The notes: generated by a model from the sequence alone, not told the origin. Numbered from the stretch's first letter, positions 31,949 through 44,194 are shown. The stretch: DNA of 64,000 bases from Ilyonectria destructans (GCA_020740775.1 JAHEWK010000020.1:744001-808000); one strand, 5' to 3'. Made by a program: numbers and translations.

Positions 31949-33467
31949 TGTTCACAGGACGTTGCAGACGAAGTCTGCTGAGTCGGAGCAGGTGCGGGCG
32001 TGTGTGAGACGATGTGAATGCGGGTCAGCTTCAACTGCAGTCGGGAGCGCAGATAAAATTGTCAGCATTAAACAGGATAACTTTCGCAGACACAAAAAGG
32101 CGCCGGGTGCAGATTTAGCGCTAACTGTGGGAGATGGGAGAGAGAGGATAGAGCACTATATGCTCGGATGAGGGAAACCCTTCTGGAGGCCGGAAAAGAC
32201 CCGAAGGTGCTGGCGGAGAGATAATATTGTGGGCTTGTGTTTTCCTACAACACGGTGATTAGCGTCTCAGAAGCATTGGGCCCTTTAGGGCCGATCTGGA
32301 GGAGAGAAATACCAACTTGACAAAACAATACGGACGAAGTGAATTTGCTCTCCGGCTGCTACTAGTAGCCGCTCGTGGCTGCGAGGGATGTTATTCTTAG
32401 TAGCAGCTACTGCTAGCTACGTCAGCAAGTTGGGCCACGTTGGTAGTTGCTCGGGGACCGGTTTGAACTGTTTGGGCTTTGTGCAGTTCTTTGCACTGCG
32501 TCCTTGCTGCTGACGGAGACATGTAGGCCCAACCACGGCGCTCCCACCTGCCAAGTTCATACACGAGGTTGGAAAGGGATCATCAAACTGCGGCGTGTTG
32601 TCACGGAATTGAGAAAGGTCTGCGCTGATGTGCACAAGGCCCAATCTCTGTATGGGACCACTGTCACGGCGATCGTGCCGGAGATTCCGGCTTAAACAAG
32701 TAAGAACCTGAGTGGGGCGCGATGATCAGCTCGCATGATGGCCGGCTCTGGTGCTGTTTGTTGGTTGTTGATTGTTGGTTGTTGGTCCGTATGATCGGTC
32801 TTCTAGCTACGAAAGGAAAGGTGCATCACAGAATTCCCGTATAAATTAGGCGATGGGAAATTGCGATCCATTTGGTCTGATTTGAGGACTGCGCTGCGCT
32901 ACAGCCGGATGCCGTGCGATCAGGGGAATCTACCCTCTTGGGTTCAGCCAAGAAGTTTAACAGCCAAGCGTGACTTCCACCGCATAGTCCGCCGTGCAAG
33001 AGGTTCATGACCCTGGAGCGGTGCCTTCCCAACACACCACCGAGGCATGGGTGTTGGCCCTTCCTGGTGGTGCCTCCGTGCTCAAGAGACTTCCAGCTCG
33101 CCCACCTCCCATCTGGCCCCTCTCAACTTGAGCAGATCGGGCCATCCCGGAGAGTCGTATCGTCCAGTTGTCTTGCCCATCGGGCACACCGAACATCCAA
33201 GACGCGTGCATGATTGGTCTTCAGATACCCCCGCAGGGCGGCGTATTGGCCCGCGTGGGGGGCTTTGGTCGCTAGTTCTCGGACTCTCTTGGTGAACTCT
33301 GGAGCACAGCCACTTATGCAGGCCACTTATTTCAATCACTACAGTGCTCGTAAAGGTAACGCAAATTCTTATCTGGTGCCCATTGCCGTTATTAGTGAGA
33401 GCCCCGCCCCACAAGTCTTTCAATTAATCCTTCCTGTAGTAGAACTGGCCCTGTTATACTTTCAGCC
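31949..33467. other. Intergenic, divergent promoters of somA-like and methyltransferase genes
   Basis: About 1.5 kb. Short ORFs on both strands (e.g. 33082-33423 minus, 33214-33738 plus) are not supported. A CT-rich stretch precedes the methyltransferase ATG. Confidence 0.5.
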
Positions 33468-34597
33468 ATGGCATTTTTTGCCGAGACAACTGCTGCCGAG
33501 GACAACACCGGTGCAACAACTGCCAGCGCCGCCGCCGACGATATCATCGAGGTCGACCCCAGGGCCAACCCCGACCCCGACGAAGGCTACGAGGCCGACT
33601 GGCTATCGACCGCGACGACGTCCATCTCCTCAAGCGTCCGGGACTACGTCTTCGAGAACAACCGCCGATACCACAAGTTCAAGGAAGGGCGCTACCTCAT
33701 CCCCAATGACAACGAGGAGCAGGAGCGCGAGGACATGAAACACGCCCTCGTGCTGCATCTCTGCGGAGGCAAGCTGCATCTGGCGCCGTTGGATCATCCT
33801 CAGAATATCCTCGATGTCGGCACTGGCACGGGCATCTGGGCTATCGACAGTGAGACTACGCTTGATGCGAGCCCCCAAGTTTGTACAAGATATTGAATTT
33901 TATGACTAATATGGTACTCCTCGAATTGAATGCAGTGGGCGACGAGTACCCCTCTGCGGAAATCACCGGCATCGACCTCAGCCCGATCCAATCGTCATGG
34001 GTGCCTCCCAACGTCAAGTTCATCGTCGACGACGCCGAGACGGAATGGGTAGACCCTCCAAACTCGCTCGACTGCATCCACCTGCGCCACATGGCTCTGA
34101 CTATAAAGGATATGCCGCGCCTCTTGGCGCAAGCGTACAAGACCCTGAAACCGGGGGGTTGGATCGAGCTGCAGGACTTCCTGTACATCACACACAGCGA
34201 CGATGGCTCCAAGCCCGACGACTACAAGTACGACGAATTCGTCAGGCTGCTGCGCGAGGGCTTTCTCAAGTTCGGCTTCGACCTGCACGGGCAGCAGAAG
34301 AACGAGGGCATGGTCAAGGACGCCGGCTTCGTCAACGTCGACAACAAGATGTACAAGGTGCCCATCGGCACGTGGCCCAAGAACAAGGGGCTCAAGAAGG
34401 CGGGGCTGTACAACATGGCCATCATACTCGACTTCTTCTCGGCTGTCATGGCCCCCTTCACCCGCGGCCTTGGATGGTCCACCGAGCAGGTCGAGGTCTT
34501 CCTGATCGACGTCAGGAAGTCCATCCATAACACCAACATACACGCGTATTACACCCTTCACATGGTCATTGGACAAAAGCCGTTGGATGCGGCTTAG
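33468..34597 (+). CDS. SAM-dependent methyltransferase, LaeA-like (TAM domain)
   Basis: Two exons, 33468-33849 and 33936-34597, with an 86-nt intron (GTGAGA...TGCAG) joining in phase 1 (347 aa). After a low-complexity Asp/Ala N-terminus come DEGYEADWLSTATTSISSSV and YHKFKEGRYLIPNDNEEQER. Methyltransferase motif I (NILDVGTGTGIWAID) spans to GDEYPSAEITGIDLSPIQ across the splice. The acidic loop VPPNVKFIVDDAETEW, IHLRHMALTI and LKPGGWIELQD follow. The family includes LaeA, a nuclear regulator of secondary metabolism, and many enzymes of metabolite clusters. No biosynthetic backbone gene is nearby, so its role is open. Intact. Confidence 0.9.
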
Positions 34598-35199
34598 GCG
34601 TTTTCTGCAAAGCGGTGCAACTCCGGAGACGGAGTCTTTTATGACGACATCCTAAGAAGTTACGGTTCACGATCCTAAGATTGGATATCTCCCTTTTACA
34701 GTGGTCGAGGTGGCATTGAAGCACCCAAGTAAGCTATCGTGACGTTACTTCACTGTTCTACCCTAGTTAAATTTATGGATGTACACCGGAGACAACCTCC
34801 GCCCGAGTTCATTGGAGATTGTGACGCTTTCGCCTCTGTTATCTCACCGCAAATGCGCTGGATCAAAAGCTCTAGGCTAATCAGGATGAGCAACACCTTG
34901 CTTATCCGGCATTGCCTGTGAGACTAAACGCGTAAGCGGGCCCGCACACTGAGGTGTCGGCTGAGGCAAGGGGATTGCGCCTTACGTGACGCCATATGCT
35001 ACTTGGTTGAGCATTCGGTGACCTGTACTTGGTGGACCAGAGGTCGACAGTATTTGCCCTATATCCTGCCGCTACCAATCTTGTCCTGGGTGACGCTTTT
35101 GAGCACGGAATTAGGGTTGGCGTATGCAACTCGGACGACTCGAAGTTGCGGTGCGCAGAGTCCCGGGACATCCGTGTCCAACTATGCCAAAGATGGCCA
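34598..35199. other. Intergenic; no gene seen
   Basis: The 3' flank of the methyltransferase gene running into the hAT relic. Nothing coding was recognised. Confidence 0.5.
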
Positions 35200-35644
35200 A
35201 AGAGTTGGGAGAAGTCCAAAGATCGCAGCTGATGTGGATCCTTGACTTTGCCGATTGTATGCGTTGCTTGACTTTCTCCTTCTGAGCTTCATACTGTCGC
35301 ATAATCCATTTCTTGATGGTCTCGTGTGTGTCTGGAAGCCAAGTATCGATATCGGTATTGAGATAGGCCAGGAGGGCCCGAAATTCAGGGCACTCTATAA
35401 GCCGAAATGGGAGAGAGCACGCGGTAATGAATCGCACATATAACACTTCGAGCTGGTCTGGGTTGATCGAGTCTCCACATTGATCGTTGAGCCTACGGCG
35501 TTTACGGGGATTCTCTTCGGCCGTAAGACGAGCTTGTTCGAGAATAGTCCCTATGTTTGTCACCTTAGCTGCTCGGGGCGCGCCTTTGGAGCCGCTGTTC
35601 CACCAGAACAGGAATACGTTTTGTCGCAATGCCTGCAGCGCCAT
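35200..35644 (-). pseudogene. hAT transposase N-terminal fragment
   Basis: The minus strand encodes TNIGTILEQARLTAEEN, RFITACSLPFRLIECPEFRA, LLAYLNTDIDTWLPDTHETI, KKWIMRQYEAQKEKVKQ and HISCDLWTSPNSLAIFGIVG. That is the start of the RNase H-like core of hAT transposases in ascomycetes (first catalytic Asp in CDLW). It stops abruptly after GIVGH, and the dimerisation domain and ends are absent. Confidence 0.8.
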
Positions 35645-35874
35645 TCCTCATTTCCGGTACGTTGGTTGTAGTATCTCGTCTCTATCTCCTCGTCTGGCAT
35701 ATGAGAGAAGACCCATGATGTTCTTGGCTTAGCACACGAAGCTGTGGAAGCCGTGCGAGGTCGCGATGGTTGGCATTGAGAGGTTTGGCTCTCTCTAGTG
35801 CAAGCTTCTTCAGATCTTCAACACCGGCGTCGGCATCGGGCATGTAGATTGATCGTGCTGGTGCCCCGGTTCCA

Positions 35875-36363
35875 GAAGACCACCCGACAATCGGGTTTCA
35901 GTTAAACCGTTTCATGCTGCGCATTCGGGATCCCGAGCCGTCTTTGCATTTTTATATGGATTTGATGGGCATGAGCAAGATTTTCCCCTGGAACACCGGG
36001 CCTATGACGGTGTATTATCTGGTATACCCAGGGAACCATGCCCATCGTGTAGACCTGACTGCCTACGCCCGCGACACTCTCCCCAACCTAGAGCGCACGC
36101 ACACTACGGCTTCTAGAACTTTGCCACTACCACGGATCTGAAAGGCAACCACCCTCATATATAACCACGGGAAGTAAGGCGCCACACCTAGGCTTCAATC
36201 ACCTCGGATTTACGGTTCCAGACGTGCGTCGCGCCCTAATTGGCTCCGAGACAGCGAAGTAGAAATCGTGAAGAAGGATGGCGACGATCTGGAACCAGAT
36301 ATTCTCATAACGAGATGGGAGAGGGAAGAAAAATTGGTAAAGGCTCTCGTGCGGGTCTTACCC
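35875..36363 (+). pseudogene. Glyoxalase I (lactoylglutathione lyase) relic
   Basis: Frame 1 gives FQLNRFMLRIRDPEPSLHFY, MDLMGMSKIF and NTGPMTVYYLVYP. A shift near 36105 leads to LLELCHYHGSE...HLGFNHLGFTVPDVRRAL, and another frame has VEIVKKDGDDLEPDILITRW. The order matches the two-domain glyoxalase I fold (metal ligands in HxxxR-type and E...H positions are partly lost), but at least two frame changes and missing segments make it non-functional. Glyoxalase I converts the methylglyoxal-glutathione adduct to S-lactoylglutathione. Confidence 0.65.
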
Positions 36364-36415
36364 CTTGCTCCCGCGGCGCCTTCTCGATGCTCTTTGATAT
36401 CGAGGTCAAGGTCAA

Positions 36416-36848
36416 TCAAGAACGAAATAACATCTCAAAAGCAGAGATTGTCGACTGCAGTACTATGCGCTCTTCTAGGAGAGATCTATTTCTCTCCTTG
36501 AGGATCGCAATATACTCCGTCGCCGTATATATAATGGCCTCCTGTATTCTAGGTAAGAATCGTTGAATCATGAGTTGGGTGTTAACTAACCTTATCTACT
36601 CTTGTTTTAGGTGTTCCTTCTTGCGGATCCTTCGTTGCATTCTCCTCTCCTTCCTTTGCCATTACAACTCTCATACTAGGGATACTATCCCGTAGTTCGG
36701 TAAATGCAGCATTTAACTGCGTGTAGTGGCCCTTCTCGATTGTGTGCCTGGGTGGGGCTTCCCATGGTTTGTGGCGACCGGAGTTGCGTGCCGGTGCGGG
36801 AGGAGACTCGGGCTTGATTACCATGCTGGAGGAGAGTGACAATAGCAT
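36416..36848 (-). CDS. Small bHLH protein (SREBP-like helix-loop-helix)
   Basis: Exons 36848-36591 and 36541-36416 with a 49-nt intron (36542-36590, GTTAGT...TACAG) join in phase 0. Helix 1 is HTIEKGHYTQLNAAFTELRD, SIPSMRV; the loop is Glu/Lys-rich. After the intron, helix 2 runs EAIIYTATEYIAILKERNRS, LLEER. The Tyr-for-Lys pattern in helix 2 (KATEYI) and the loop type resemble fungal SREBP-class bHLH factors, but the basic region (RHTIEKGHYTQLN) departs from the consensus His/Ile-Glu-x-x-Tyr/Arg-Arg, so DNA binding is doubtful. The frame is open further upstream (DANWLRAASDRPSGPSSYRD), so an earlier exon may exist. Confidence 0.55.
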
Positions 36849-37469
36849 CGGTCTATCCAGGTCTCGGTAGCTCGAAGGTCCCGAGGGACGGTCGGATGCG
36901 GCACGAAGCCAGTTGGCATCGGGGAAAGGGAGATGGTATCTGGGGAAGATCTCTCCAGGTCGAAGCGTACCCTACCCCGGCTGAGACACTTGTGGCCATG
37001 GCAGTAATTATAACGCCCTGAACACCTCAGCTCGGGCTGAGCTGAAAGTAATAGCGTTAAAACGTGCACGACAATTTGCACGATGTATCTGAATGTGTTT
37101 TTCTCGACATCACCCAATGAGAGGTATGACATGCCATTATCCTAGAAGAGGTGGTACAAAGTGGTACCCCAGCTGCGCCACCACCAATTGAACTACCCTA
37201 CTCTTTATCTTTTAGTTCTAGCCGATTCTGCATCGCCTTGCCGATCAATGGGTCCAGGCCAAATTCCCTGATTTTGTGCATCACTGCCTGTTAAGTCGGG
37301 GGGCAAGTTTTGGGATCTGATTGATTTATTGAGCGGTTGTCATGCCGAGGGCAGTCGCCCATGACATTGGTCCCTCCTATCAGCTCCGAATAGGACATGC
37401 CGGTGTGCTCGTGCGTTGGACGGTGGTGTGGCGGCGTCAGAACTAGTTCACCGACCATCGGTGCCGGGA
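36849..37469. other. Intergenic; possible 5' part of the bHLH gene
   Basis: An open minus-strand frame extends from 36848 to about 36980 without ATG. A short palindromic CAGCTCGGGCTGAGCTG lies near 37028. No other coding signal. Confidence 0.4.
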
Positions 37470-38081
37470 TGATAGCGCCATACCGGTGCTGACGACCTTC
37501 ATATTCGTCCCCGGCATGCCAGCTACACGGTATTGGACGTTATTCTCGATAAGGCTCACTCGGGCCATCGTATGAATGCCAACACCATCCTCCACTTCGG
37601 CCCGCCGACGTGGATCCTGCTAGTGGCGGAGACAACGGAGGACTTCCACTTCGTCAGCATGCCGGCCGGCAGCATCCTGCTGACGCCCATAAGCACTAGA
37701 ATAGAGTGTCAGAGGAAGCAGCCATGGCAGCGGAGTCACATTACCGGCAGGGGATTACATGCGCAGCCGCGTTCGCCTGCACGGATTATAAGGTGCAGGG
37801 CAGGACGTTAGGCCGGGTGGCCTTGGAACTGCGAGGGACCAGGATGACGAAGGTCAGCAACGGAGGAGTGCCAAGCCAGTGCGACCCATAATTAAAGCTT
37901 GTACGTGCAGCTGTCGCGATGCCCATCGCTCGACGGCATCTTGCTCCTTTCTAAAGCACGGGAGACTGATATTGTAGGCAACAAGGTGCCAGACAACATG
38001 GCCGCTGCGGAGGAGATGCTGGAGGCGCTGAGCAGCGCGACCGTCAGGGAGGCAGAACACTGGGACTGGTTGGATGGATGA
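37470..38081 (+). pseudogene. Second Helitron helicase C-terminal relic
   Basis: Successive frames encode FIFVPGMPA, LDVILDKAHSGHRMNANTIL, HFGPP, LVAETTEDFHFVSMPAGSIL, LTPISTRIECQRKQPWQRSH, then FACTDYKVQGRTLGRVALEL and YVQLSRCPSLDGILLLSKAR. It is homologous to 21305-22056 but has a deletion after PGMP and at least two frameshifts, plus an extra TAA before the QLSRC part. It is an older copy, from a related but distinct Helitron. Confidence 0.8.
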
Positions 38082-39567
38082 ACACCAGGTTTGAACGGGA
38101 GACAAGGCAGAGATGTCAGGCAAAGGGAGAAGGCAACGGAAGAAGGCAGGGACGCAAAGATCTTTCCGAGGCTTGGATTGTTTCAGCAGGAGTTTATCGT
38201 CTTACCTCAAGTCTGCCGTGTGAGCCAACTTCACCAATGGCGGTAAGTATTGGTATGCGTCGCTTGGGGTTTGGCCTGCCGGCCTTGTTCAGGCCATCTG
38301 CCCCTGACCAGCTGACCTCATCCACGTTGGTGTCTGCGCAGATCGTGAGTTGCGATCTTCGCCACCTTTCGCTCCTGCCGGTTATCCTTCGCGTTCCTTG
38401 CATCGCTCTCAACTTAAGAGGGAAGATTCTCAAATGAGATGAGATGATCCAGCACATCGGGTTAAGCTTATCAGCACATTGAATTTCGCGGTGCCCGCGA
38501 AATTTCAGATTCGCGGGTACCGCGAACCTATTGGCTCCCACGAACTCCGCTGCGACCAGCCGAGTGGGGACAATGACATACTGTTGATTGAACTAGCAAA
38601 AGTGGAGCACTCCTTATGCAGAGCTGTTATCGTGGTATATGGCCTGCGGGCGTTTGCCTGCCTCCAAGAGGGGGGGGCGGCTCAGCGGAACGGTTCCCCG
38701 GCGTTGAGCCAATCAATAACTAAGTCTCGAACGGTCCATGGCTGGGACCGCCCATGCGACTGAAATGCCGGGGTACAACCTTGCTCTCCCCTCATCCTCC
38801 ATGGACCAAGAACCCGGTGCGCCCAATAATTAAGTTCGAAACAGGCGTAAGTCCCTGCCTATTGGCATGACACACCTCACCGTACGCCTCATCGAATGGT
38901 CAGGGGAAGACCCCCTGCTAGTCTGTACGGCCAATGAACCCCCCGGAAGCGACCCCGGCCAGAGCCACTACGTAAGGCCAGCCTTGGCAAGCCCGCCCTA
39001 TCAACCCGGATCTTTCTCCCTGGCTGGCGCACCCGGGCCTCACTCCACCATGTCCGAGAGTTGGGAGTCATTCGTCGCATCGCCCTGTGTTGGTAGATCA
39101 CGTCTCTTGTCACTGCTTTGGCTCATGTCACCACCTGTTCCAATCTTAGGTTTAAGTTGCACCAAGATAGTCGTGACGACATTTACCCCAGCCGGGCCCG
39201 TGTCAGGTGTGTCTCTGCCTCTCCTCTTATATGTGCATCCACCACCCGTCTTCATTCTTCTCTTGCCCTGCTTTGATCCTTGTACTCTTGCCATTAGTGC
39301 CTTGCTTGCTCTTGTCGGCCACCGACAACCCGAGCTTGGCCTCCTCCCAGAGAAGGTTAATCTGATTGGTAATTCGTTCCGATCACTACCCTGCCCGGCC
39401 ATCTCGTCACATGAGGTTTCCTGACTTTTCGTCTTTTGGAGGCAATTGCTCCAGAAGGCCTCTACGCCTTGTCTTGAAGATCTCGAGCCGGACTGTACTG
39501 CGCGGAGTGTGTTTGAGGACGGCGGTGGAAGTTCAGGTTCAAGTGGTGTTCGCGAGAAGAATTCAAC
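38082..39567. other. Intergenic upstream of the MFS transporter
   Basis: 1.5 kb without a supported gene. The plus ORF 38867-39424 has long apolar stretches but shows no family pattern and ends before the transporter exon. Contains the hairpin at 38487-38524. Confidence 0.45.
38487..38524. repeat. GC-rich inverted repeat
   Basis: CGCGGTGCCCGCGAA (38487-38501) and TTCGCGGGTACCGCG (38510-38524) are complementary over 15 bases with one mismatch, separated by 8 bases. It could be a transposon end or a cruciform site; nothing else of an element was found around it. Confidence 0.6.
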
Positions 39568-41548
39568 ATGAGGAGGAACGGCCAACTTCCGGCGACCGAC
39601 TGCGGCGGTTTTAGCAAAGATGGCCAGAGATCACCCCTGTTCCCGGCTAAGCAGATGCTTGTGCTAGGTATGGAAGCCGGCCCAGTCACCACGTGAACTC
39701 TCACATACTGACTAGGACAGCTTGCTGCCGGATATGTGAGCCAATCGCATTCATGTCAATCTTCCCTTACATCTACTACATGATCGATGATTTCCACATC
39801 ACCGATGATGCCAGCAAAATTTCGGTCTACGCCGGCATGGTCACTTCAGCATTCACCTTGGCCGAATTTGCAACCGGTGTCATGTGGGGGAGACTGAGCG
39901 ACAAGATAGGACGCAAACCCGTGTTACTGACTGGCTTGGCTGGCACTGCTTTGAGCGTTCTCATTTTTGGCTTCGCGCCGAATCTACCAATGGCCCTATT
40001 TGCCCGCGCTCTCGGTGGTGTTCTGAATGGGTATGCAATTGGATGGCGGGAATTTGGAACAAAGGACTGATGAATATGCAGAAATATCGGGGTTTTGCAG
40101 ACAACTGTCGCTGAACTAGTGACTGTCAAGGAGCAGCAACGTAGGTTGTACCTGACCTCTGGTGTAACATCCGTCTCTGAGCCGCTGCAGCACGCGGCTA
40201 CACTATCATGCCCATAGTATGGTGTATCAGGTAAGACTTCCTCGGCTCAGGAGGCATCAGTCAGCGCCCTGACAGGTGTATCCAGATCTATAATTGGCCC
40301 GATAGTTGGAGGTGCGCTCGCGAGACCCTGTGTCAGTTACCCTGGCATCTTCGCTCGTGGAACCTTCTGGGACCGGTTTCCCTACCTCCTTCCCAATCTT
40401 TTCAGCGCAACCACGGTCCTCATTGGAGTTGTAATCGGCCTTCTCTTCCTTGAGGAAACACATGCGAGGAAAAAGACCAAAAGAGACCGCGGACGTGAGG
40501 TAGGCGCCTATCTGACTAACATGTTCAGTGGTGTTGCAAGGTACCGCGGGCGAGGACGAAACCCCGAGAAACAAGGTCTTCTCGACGGCGAACAACCTCC
40601 GCGGTATCTCACGGCTGCGGGATCCCGAGCGGCCAGTGTGAGCTCCGAGGTGAATGAAATCCTGCCGGCCTATCAAATCCAGGAGAGCTCCCCGAAGTTG
40701 GCTCCTCAGGCTGAATCCACTGTGATCACCGCGCTCCTGGGCCAAGAGCCAGTTACCAAGTCGAAGATGAAGATTTTTACTAAGCCGGTCATTATGAACA
40801 TCACGTCATACGGTATTCTGGCCTTGTGAGTGACAGCCCTCTTTCTTGGGTCACTTGCTGTTGCTAATGCACCTCTTCTAGCCACACAATGACCTTCGAT
40901 CAGCTCTTCCCTGTGTTTCTGAGCACACCCGCGCCTAAACATCCAATCTTGGAACTACCCTTTAAATTCACTGATGGATTCGGCCTCGAGACGAAGACGA
41001 TTGGTGTAATAATGTCGGCTCAAGCTGTCTACTCTCTGTTTTCCAACTACCTAATTGTCCCGCCCGTGACTCGACGCTTGGGATCTCTGCGCCTTTTCCA
41101 GATTCTGGCCTTCTCCTACTTTGTGCTATACCTGGTCACCCCGTACCTCGTTCTGCTTCCAGAGGACATAAGAATGGCAGCCATCTACCTGCTAGTCATC
41201 TGGAAATGCACTTTCTCGACCATGGCATACCCTAGCAATGCCATTCTCCTGGCGAATTCGGTCCCGACGAAGCAAGTCCTCGGAACCATCAACGGCATCG
41301 CGGCATCGATGGCGAGCCTGTGCAGAGCACTGGGCCCGATTGTATCCGGCTACCTGTACTCGCTGGGCCTGCAGACTGGGTGTTCGGGCTTGGCATGGTG
41401 GTTCAGTGGGCTCATTACGATTGTGGGAGCCTACCTGAGCTCACAGATCACCGAAGGTGGAGGTCACCAGGACGCGGTATCAGAGGAAGAGGATTCCCTC
41501 CTCGACGACAGCTTGTTCGAGGACTACGACAGCGAAGACAGTGTTTGA
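39568..41548 (+). CDS. Major facilitator superfamily transporter (DHA1-like)
   Basis: Six exons join in phase: 39568-39667, 39721-40030, 40082-40140, 40191-40230, 40286-40825 and 40882-41548 (571 aa). Introns are 50-56 nt with GTATG/GTAAG donors. Signatures: QMLVLACCRICEPIAFMSIF (TM1), GRLSDKIGRKPVLLTG (MFS motif A between TM2 and TM3), FARALGGVLNG, KEQQPRGYTIMPIVWCI, GPIVGGALARP and the PESP-like loop. A long cytoplasmic loop (about 240-330) lies between the two six-helix halves. The second half includes ITSYGILAFHTMTFDQLFPV and a Ser/Asp/Glu-rich tail. The type matches fungal DHA1 multidrug/tetracycline-resistance-like exporters of the plasma membrane or vacuole (proton antiport). Substrate unknown. 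In the PIVWCI-x-S junction Arg replaces the usual Gly. Intact. Confidence 0.88.
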
Positions 41549-42455
41549 GGGGCATCAGGCGTACCACATTCGCCGGCGTTGGACATTTGCAAGCAAATTC
41601 AAAACTACACAGTTTTCCAAGTTGAACCTCTCATAAGTCAAGTTATCGAAAAAGTCGACTTGACTTGGCTTGACCGCAGCGCTGATTGTGACGATGGGTC
41701 CCAGATCGTGTGCTCCCTACCTTCCCTTAACTAACCAATAGTGCTTAGCCCTCGAGGGATTGAGCCAGAATTTGATCCTTGGTGCAACTGTAAAGTCTGG
41801 CCGGATGGAAAGGGTACAGCCAACAAGTTTTACTGCGCGCTTCGGCCGTCCCATTTACCCAACGTGGAAAGCTGTAGACGCACAAATAACAGGATGGTGG
41901 CTAAAGTTCCTTAGGCAAACGTACCCAGCGCGTGGAATACGAAAGAGGTCAAGAAATCAAGTGTTCAAATAGCACAGAGAAAGCATCGAAGTAACTTGGA
42001 CAAAATACAATCGTGGTACAATTAGGTGTGCCCTGAGCTCGTCTCTTGGCATTGTGAGTGCGGTCCCAGATTTGGGTCCTTGTCTCAGAGGAGAGTCGAT
42101 ACTTCTATTTTTACTCCAATCCACTACCACGGGTGGTGGTGGCGGTTTCATTTACCCTGACCCCTCCCTTGCCGGGATATCCAGGGTACCACTACTATGG
42201 CTATCCTACAGTGTCTGCCTTTGTATTATACATCCCTTTGTATTATACATCCGATTACTTGCTCAAGAAAAGGAAAAAGGGGTAACTTTAAGGAAAAGAT
42301 GAGAAAGGAAAGACAAAGGACAACAAGAAGCAGAATACCGGTACAGTAGAACAAATCCATTAGAAAAGGAAATTGTTAGTCTCATTGAAGTCCGCGTTGG
42401 TTTCTCTGGGTTCTTTCGCCTTCTTTGGGTTGGAATCTTTGTGAGGCCAGCGCTC
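41549..42455. other. Intergenic; no gene seen
   Basis: The 3' flank of the transporter, then about 0.9 kb without a supported ORF. Confidence 0.5.
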
Positions 42456-42661
42456 CTAATAGTGTGGACCATTAAGCGGACTATTAGTCCACACTGTAGT
42501 TCACACCAATAGTCCATGGACTATTGGTTCAGTGCGCGTCTCCCGGACTACACTGACGGTTCAGTGCGGGCCTCTCGCACTGCACTGACGGTCTAGTGTA
42601 ACTCGACCAGACTGACCAGTAGTCCAGTGCGAGGGCCGCAGACTAACAGTGGCACTATTAG
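42456..42661. mobile_element. Short MITE with CTAATAGTG / CACTATTAG ends (copy 1)
   Basis: 206 bp bounded by CTAATAGTG (42456-42464) and CACTATTAG (42653-42661). Inside, CAGTGCG / TAGTCCA words recur in both orientations (e.g. CCAATAGTCCATGGACTATTGG), so the element can fold extensively. A related copy lies at 43463. No coding capacity. Confidence 0.6.
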
Positions 42662-43462
42662 TGCGCCCAAGGCCTTCCAAGTTTGTGACCCGCTGCGAAG
42701 TACCCAGGCAGGGCGTACGCATGCGCGGCCAAAGATGGCGCTAAGGAATGTTAACAAATACAGTCAGTGTACTGTGTTTGTCTATTGTGACATAAGTATC
42801 GCGCAACTGAAACCATCCGTCCTAACAAAACTTACATATTCAACTGCAACCTAATTTTGTAGCTTTGGAATGGGCTATCTGGCTGATTGCCAAGAAGTAT
42901 GTACTGCCTGAGAGACGATGAAGAGTATGCTATCCCAGCGGCGAGCCTCAAGCCGACGAGTTAAGAGATACCAACCCTGCCACTAATAGGCGGGGTATCA
43001 GGTAACTTCTATCCAATACCTGTAGGGTAGGTTGGGCTGGTATGGCATCGTCCTGAGCGAAGCTGTTGAGATGCCAATCACGCTAGTCTCTTTGAGAATC
43101 ACAGTCAAACAAGTGAGATTGTAACCACTGGCTTGCTCAGAGCTTCTGTTTGGTATCGATTCCATCATAATCTGAGATATAATGGCAGATTGTTGTGTCC
43201 GGTCGAGTAACGTGTATCATACCAATCGTGGCCTTCAGTTTCTGCGCCAACGTGGCTCGATTACGTGATTACGTCCCATCCCAAAGCGCAGATTAGGTCA
43301 ATTACAGTCTGCCCGAAAGGCTATCTATCTCTTGAGTACAGCATTTTCGTCTACTCTCCCTTTCCCATGCCGTATCGTTCTTATTGAAGACAGGAGCCCA
43401 CAGGAGGCAGCCTGAGATGCATGGGGAGGGGCCCGGCCGCAAGTGGGGCTATTATGTTCGGA
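42662..43462. other. Intergenic between two related MITEs
   Basis: Eight hundred bases with no supported gene. Confidence 0.5.
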
Positions 43463-43617
43463 CTAATAGTGTAAACTACAGTTTGCACTGTAGTTTAGTT
43501 TCAACCTTGACGGACGGACCAATAGTTCAGTTTGCGTATCTCAGGCAAACTGACAGTTTAGTGTAGCAAAGTCAAACGGACTAGCAGTTTAGTGTGGCCA
43601 AGGCAAACGCACTAAAT
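43463..43617. mobile_element. Short MITE, diverged copy 2
   Basis: Begins CTAATAGTGTAAACTACAG and ends near CGCACTAAATG. It shares the order of words with the 42456 copy (CCAATAGT.CAGT, CTGACAGTTTAGTGTA, GGCCAAGGC), with T/A replacing C/G at many places (CAGTGCG becomes CAGTTTGCG). The ends are degenerate. Confidence 0.45.
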
Positions 43618-43654
43618 GAGCAGTTTGAGGCTCTCACACGCACTGGCTGCACTA

Positions 43655-44194
43655 CCCGTTGGCAGTGGGGCTTGCACGCATGCCAACCTCTCCGAGGTTG
43701 GTCACAAAAACCTGGTCCAGCCACAAAAACATGGTCCACCCTTAACTATGTGAAAAAGCTGTTTTTACTACTTTTTATTTCTTTATTCTAGCTTCAAATA
43801 ATAAGATATAAATTCTATAGAAAATAGGATATAATAGATAAAAGGCAGGGCTTTAAAATGCAAATACTTTTATCTATTTTGAAGAACCTTTTTTTTTTAG
43901 ACCTTAAAATATAGGTATAAAATAGGTAGGAAAATAATTTAATTTTTCAAAATTCTTATATAAATATTATAAAATATAAGACCTAGTTTTTCTTATAAAG
44001 CCAATGAAATAGTATATATTAATATTTTTTATAGAATTTATATCTTATTACTTGAAGCTAGAATAAAGAAATAAAAAGTAGTAAAAACAGCTTTTTCACA
44101 TAGTTAAGGGTGGACCATGTTTTTGTGGCTGGACCAGGTTTTTGTGACCAACCTCGGAGAGGTTGGCATGCGTGCAAGCCCCACTGCCAACGGG
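43655..44194. mobile_element. 540-bp foldback MITE with ~165-bp terminal inverted repeats
   Basis: It starts CCCGTTGGCAGTGGGGCTTG and ends with its reverse complement. The arms stay near-identical for about 165 bases, down to CTTCAAATAATAAGATATAA / its complement. TA flanks both ends (43653-43654, 44195-44196). The centre is AT-rich and non-coding. The outer bases and the subterminal hairpin CCAACCTC-TCC-GAGGTTGG match the Fot1-like element at 22188-25235, so this is probably mobilised by that transposase family. Confidence 0.9.

Noticed and set aside
33995..34576. 193-codon minus ORF rich in Val/Asp
   Set aside because: Shadow of the GC-rich methyltransferase exon; codon pattern follows the plus strand.
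38867..39424. 185-codon plus ORF with hydrophobic stretches
   Set aside because: No start context, domain or link to the MFS exons; treated as leader sequence.
39040..39585. 181-codon minus ORF
   Set aside because: Overlaps the transporter first exon antisense; no domain.
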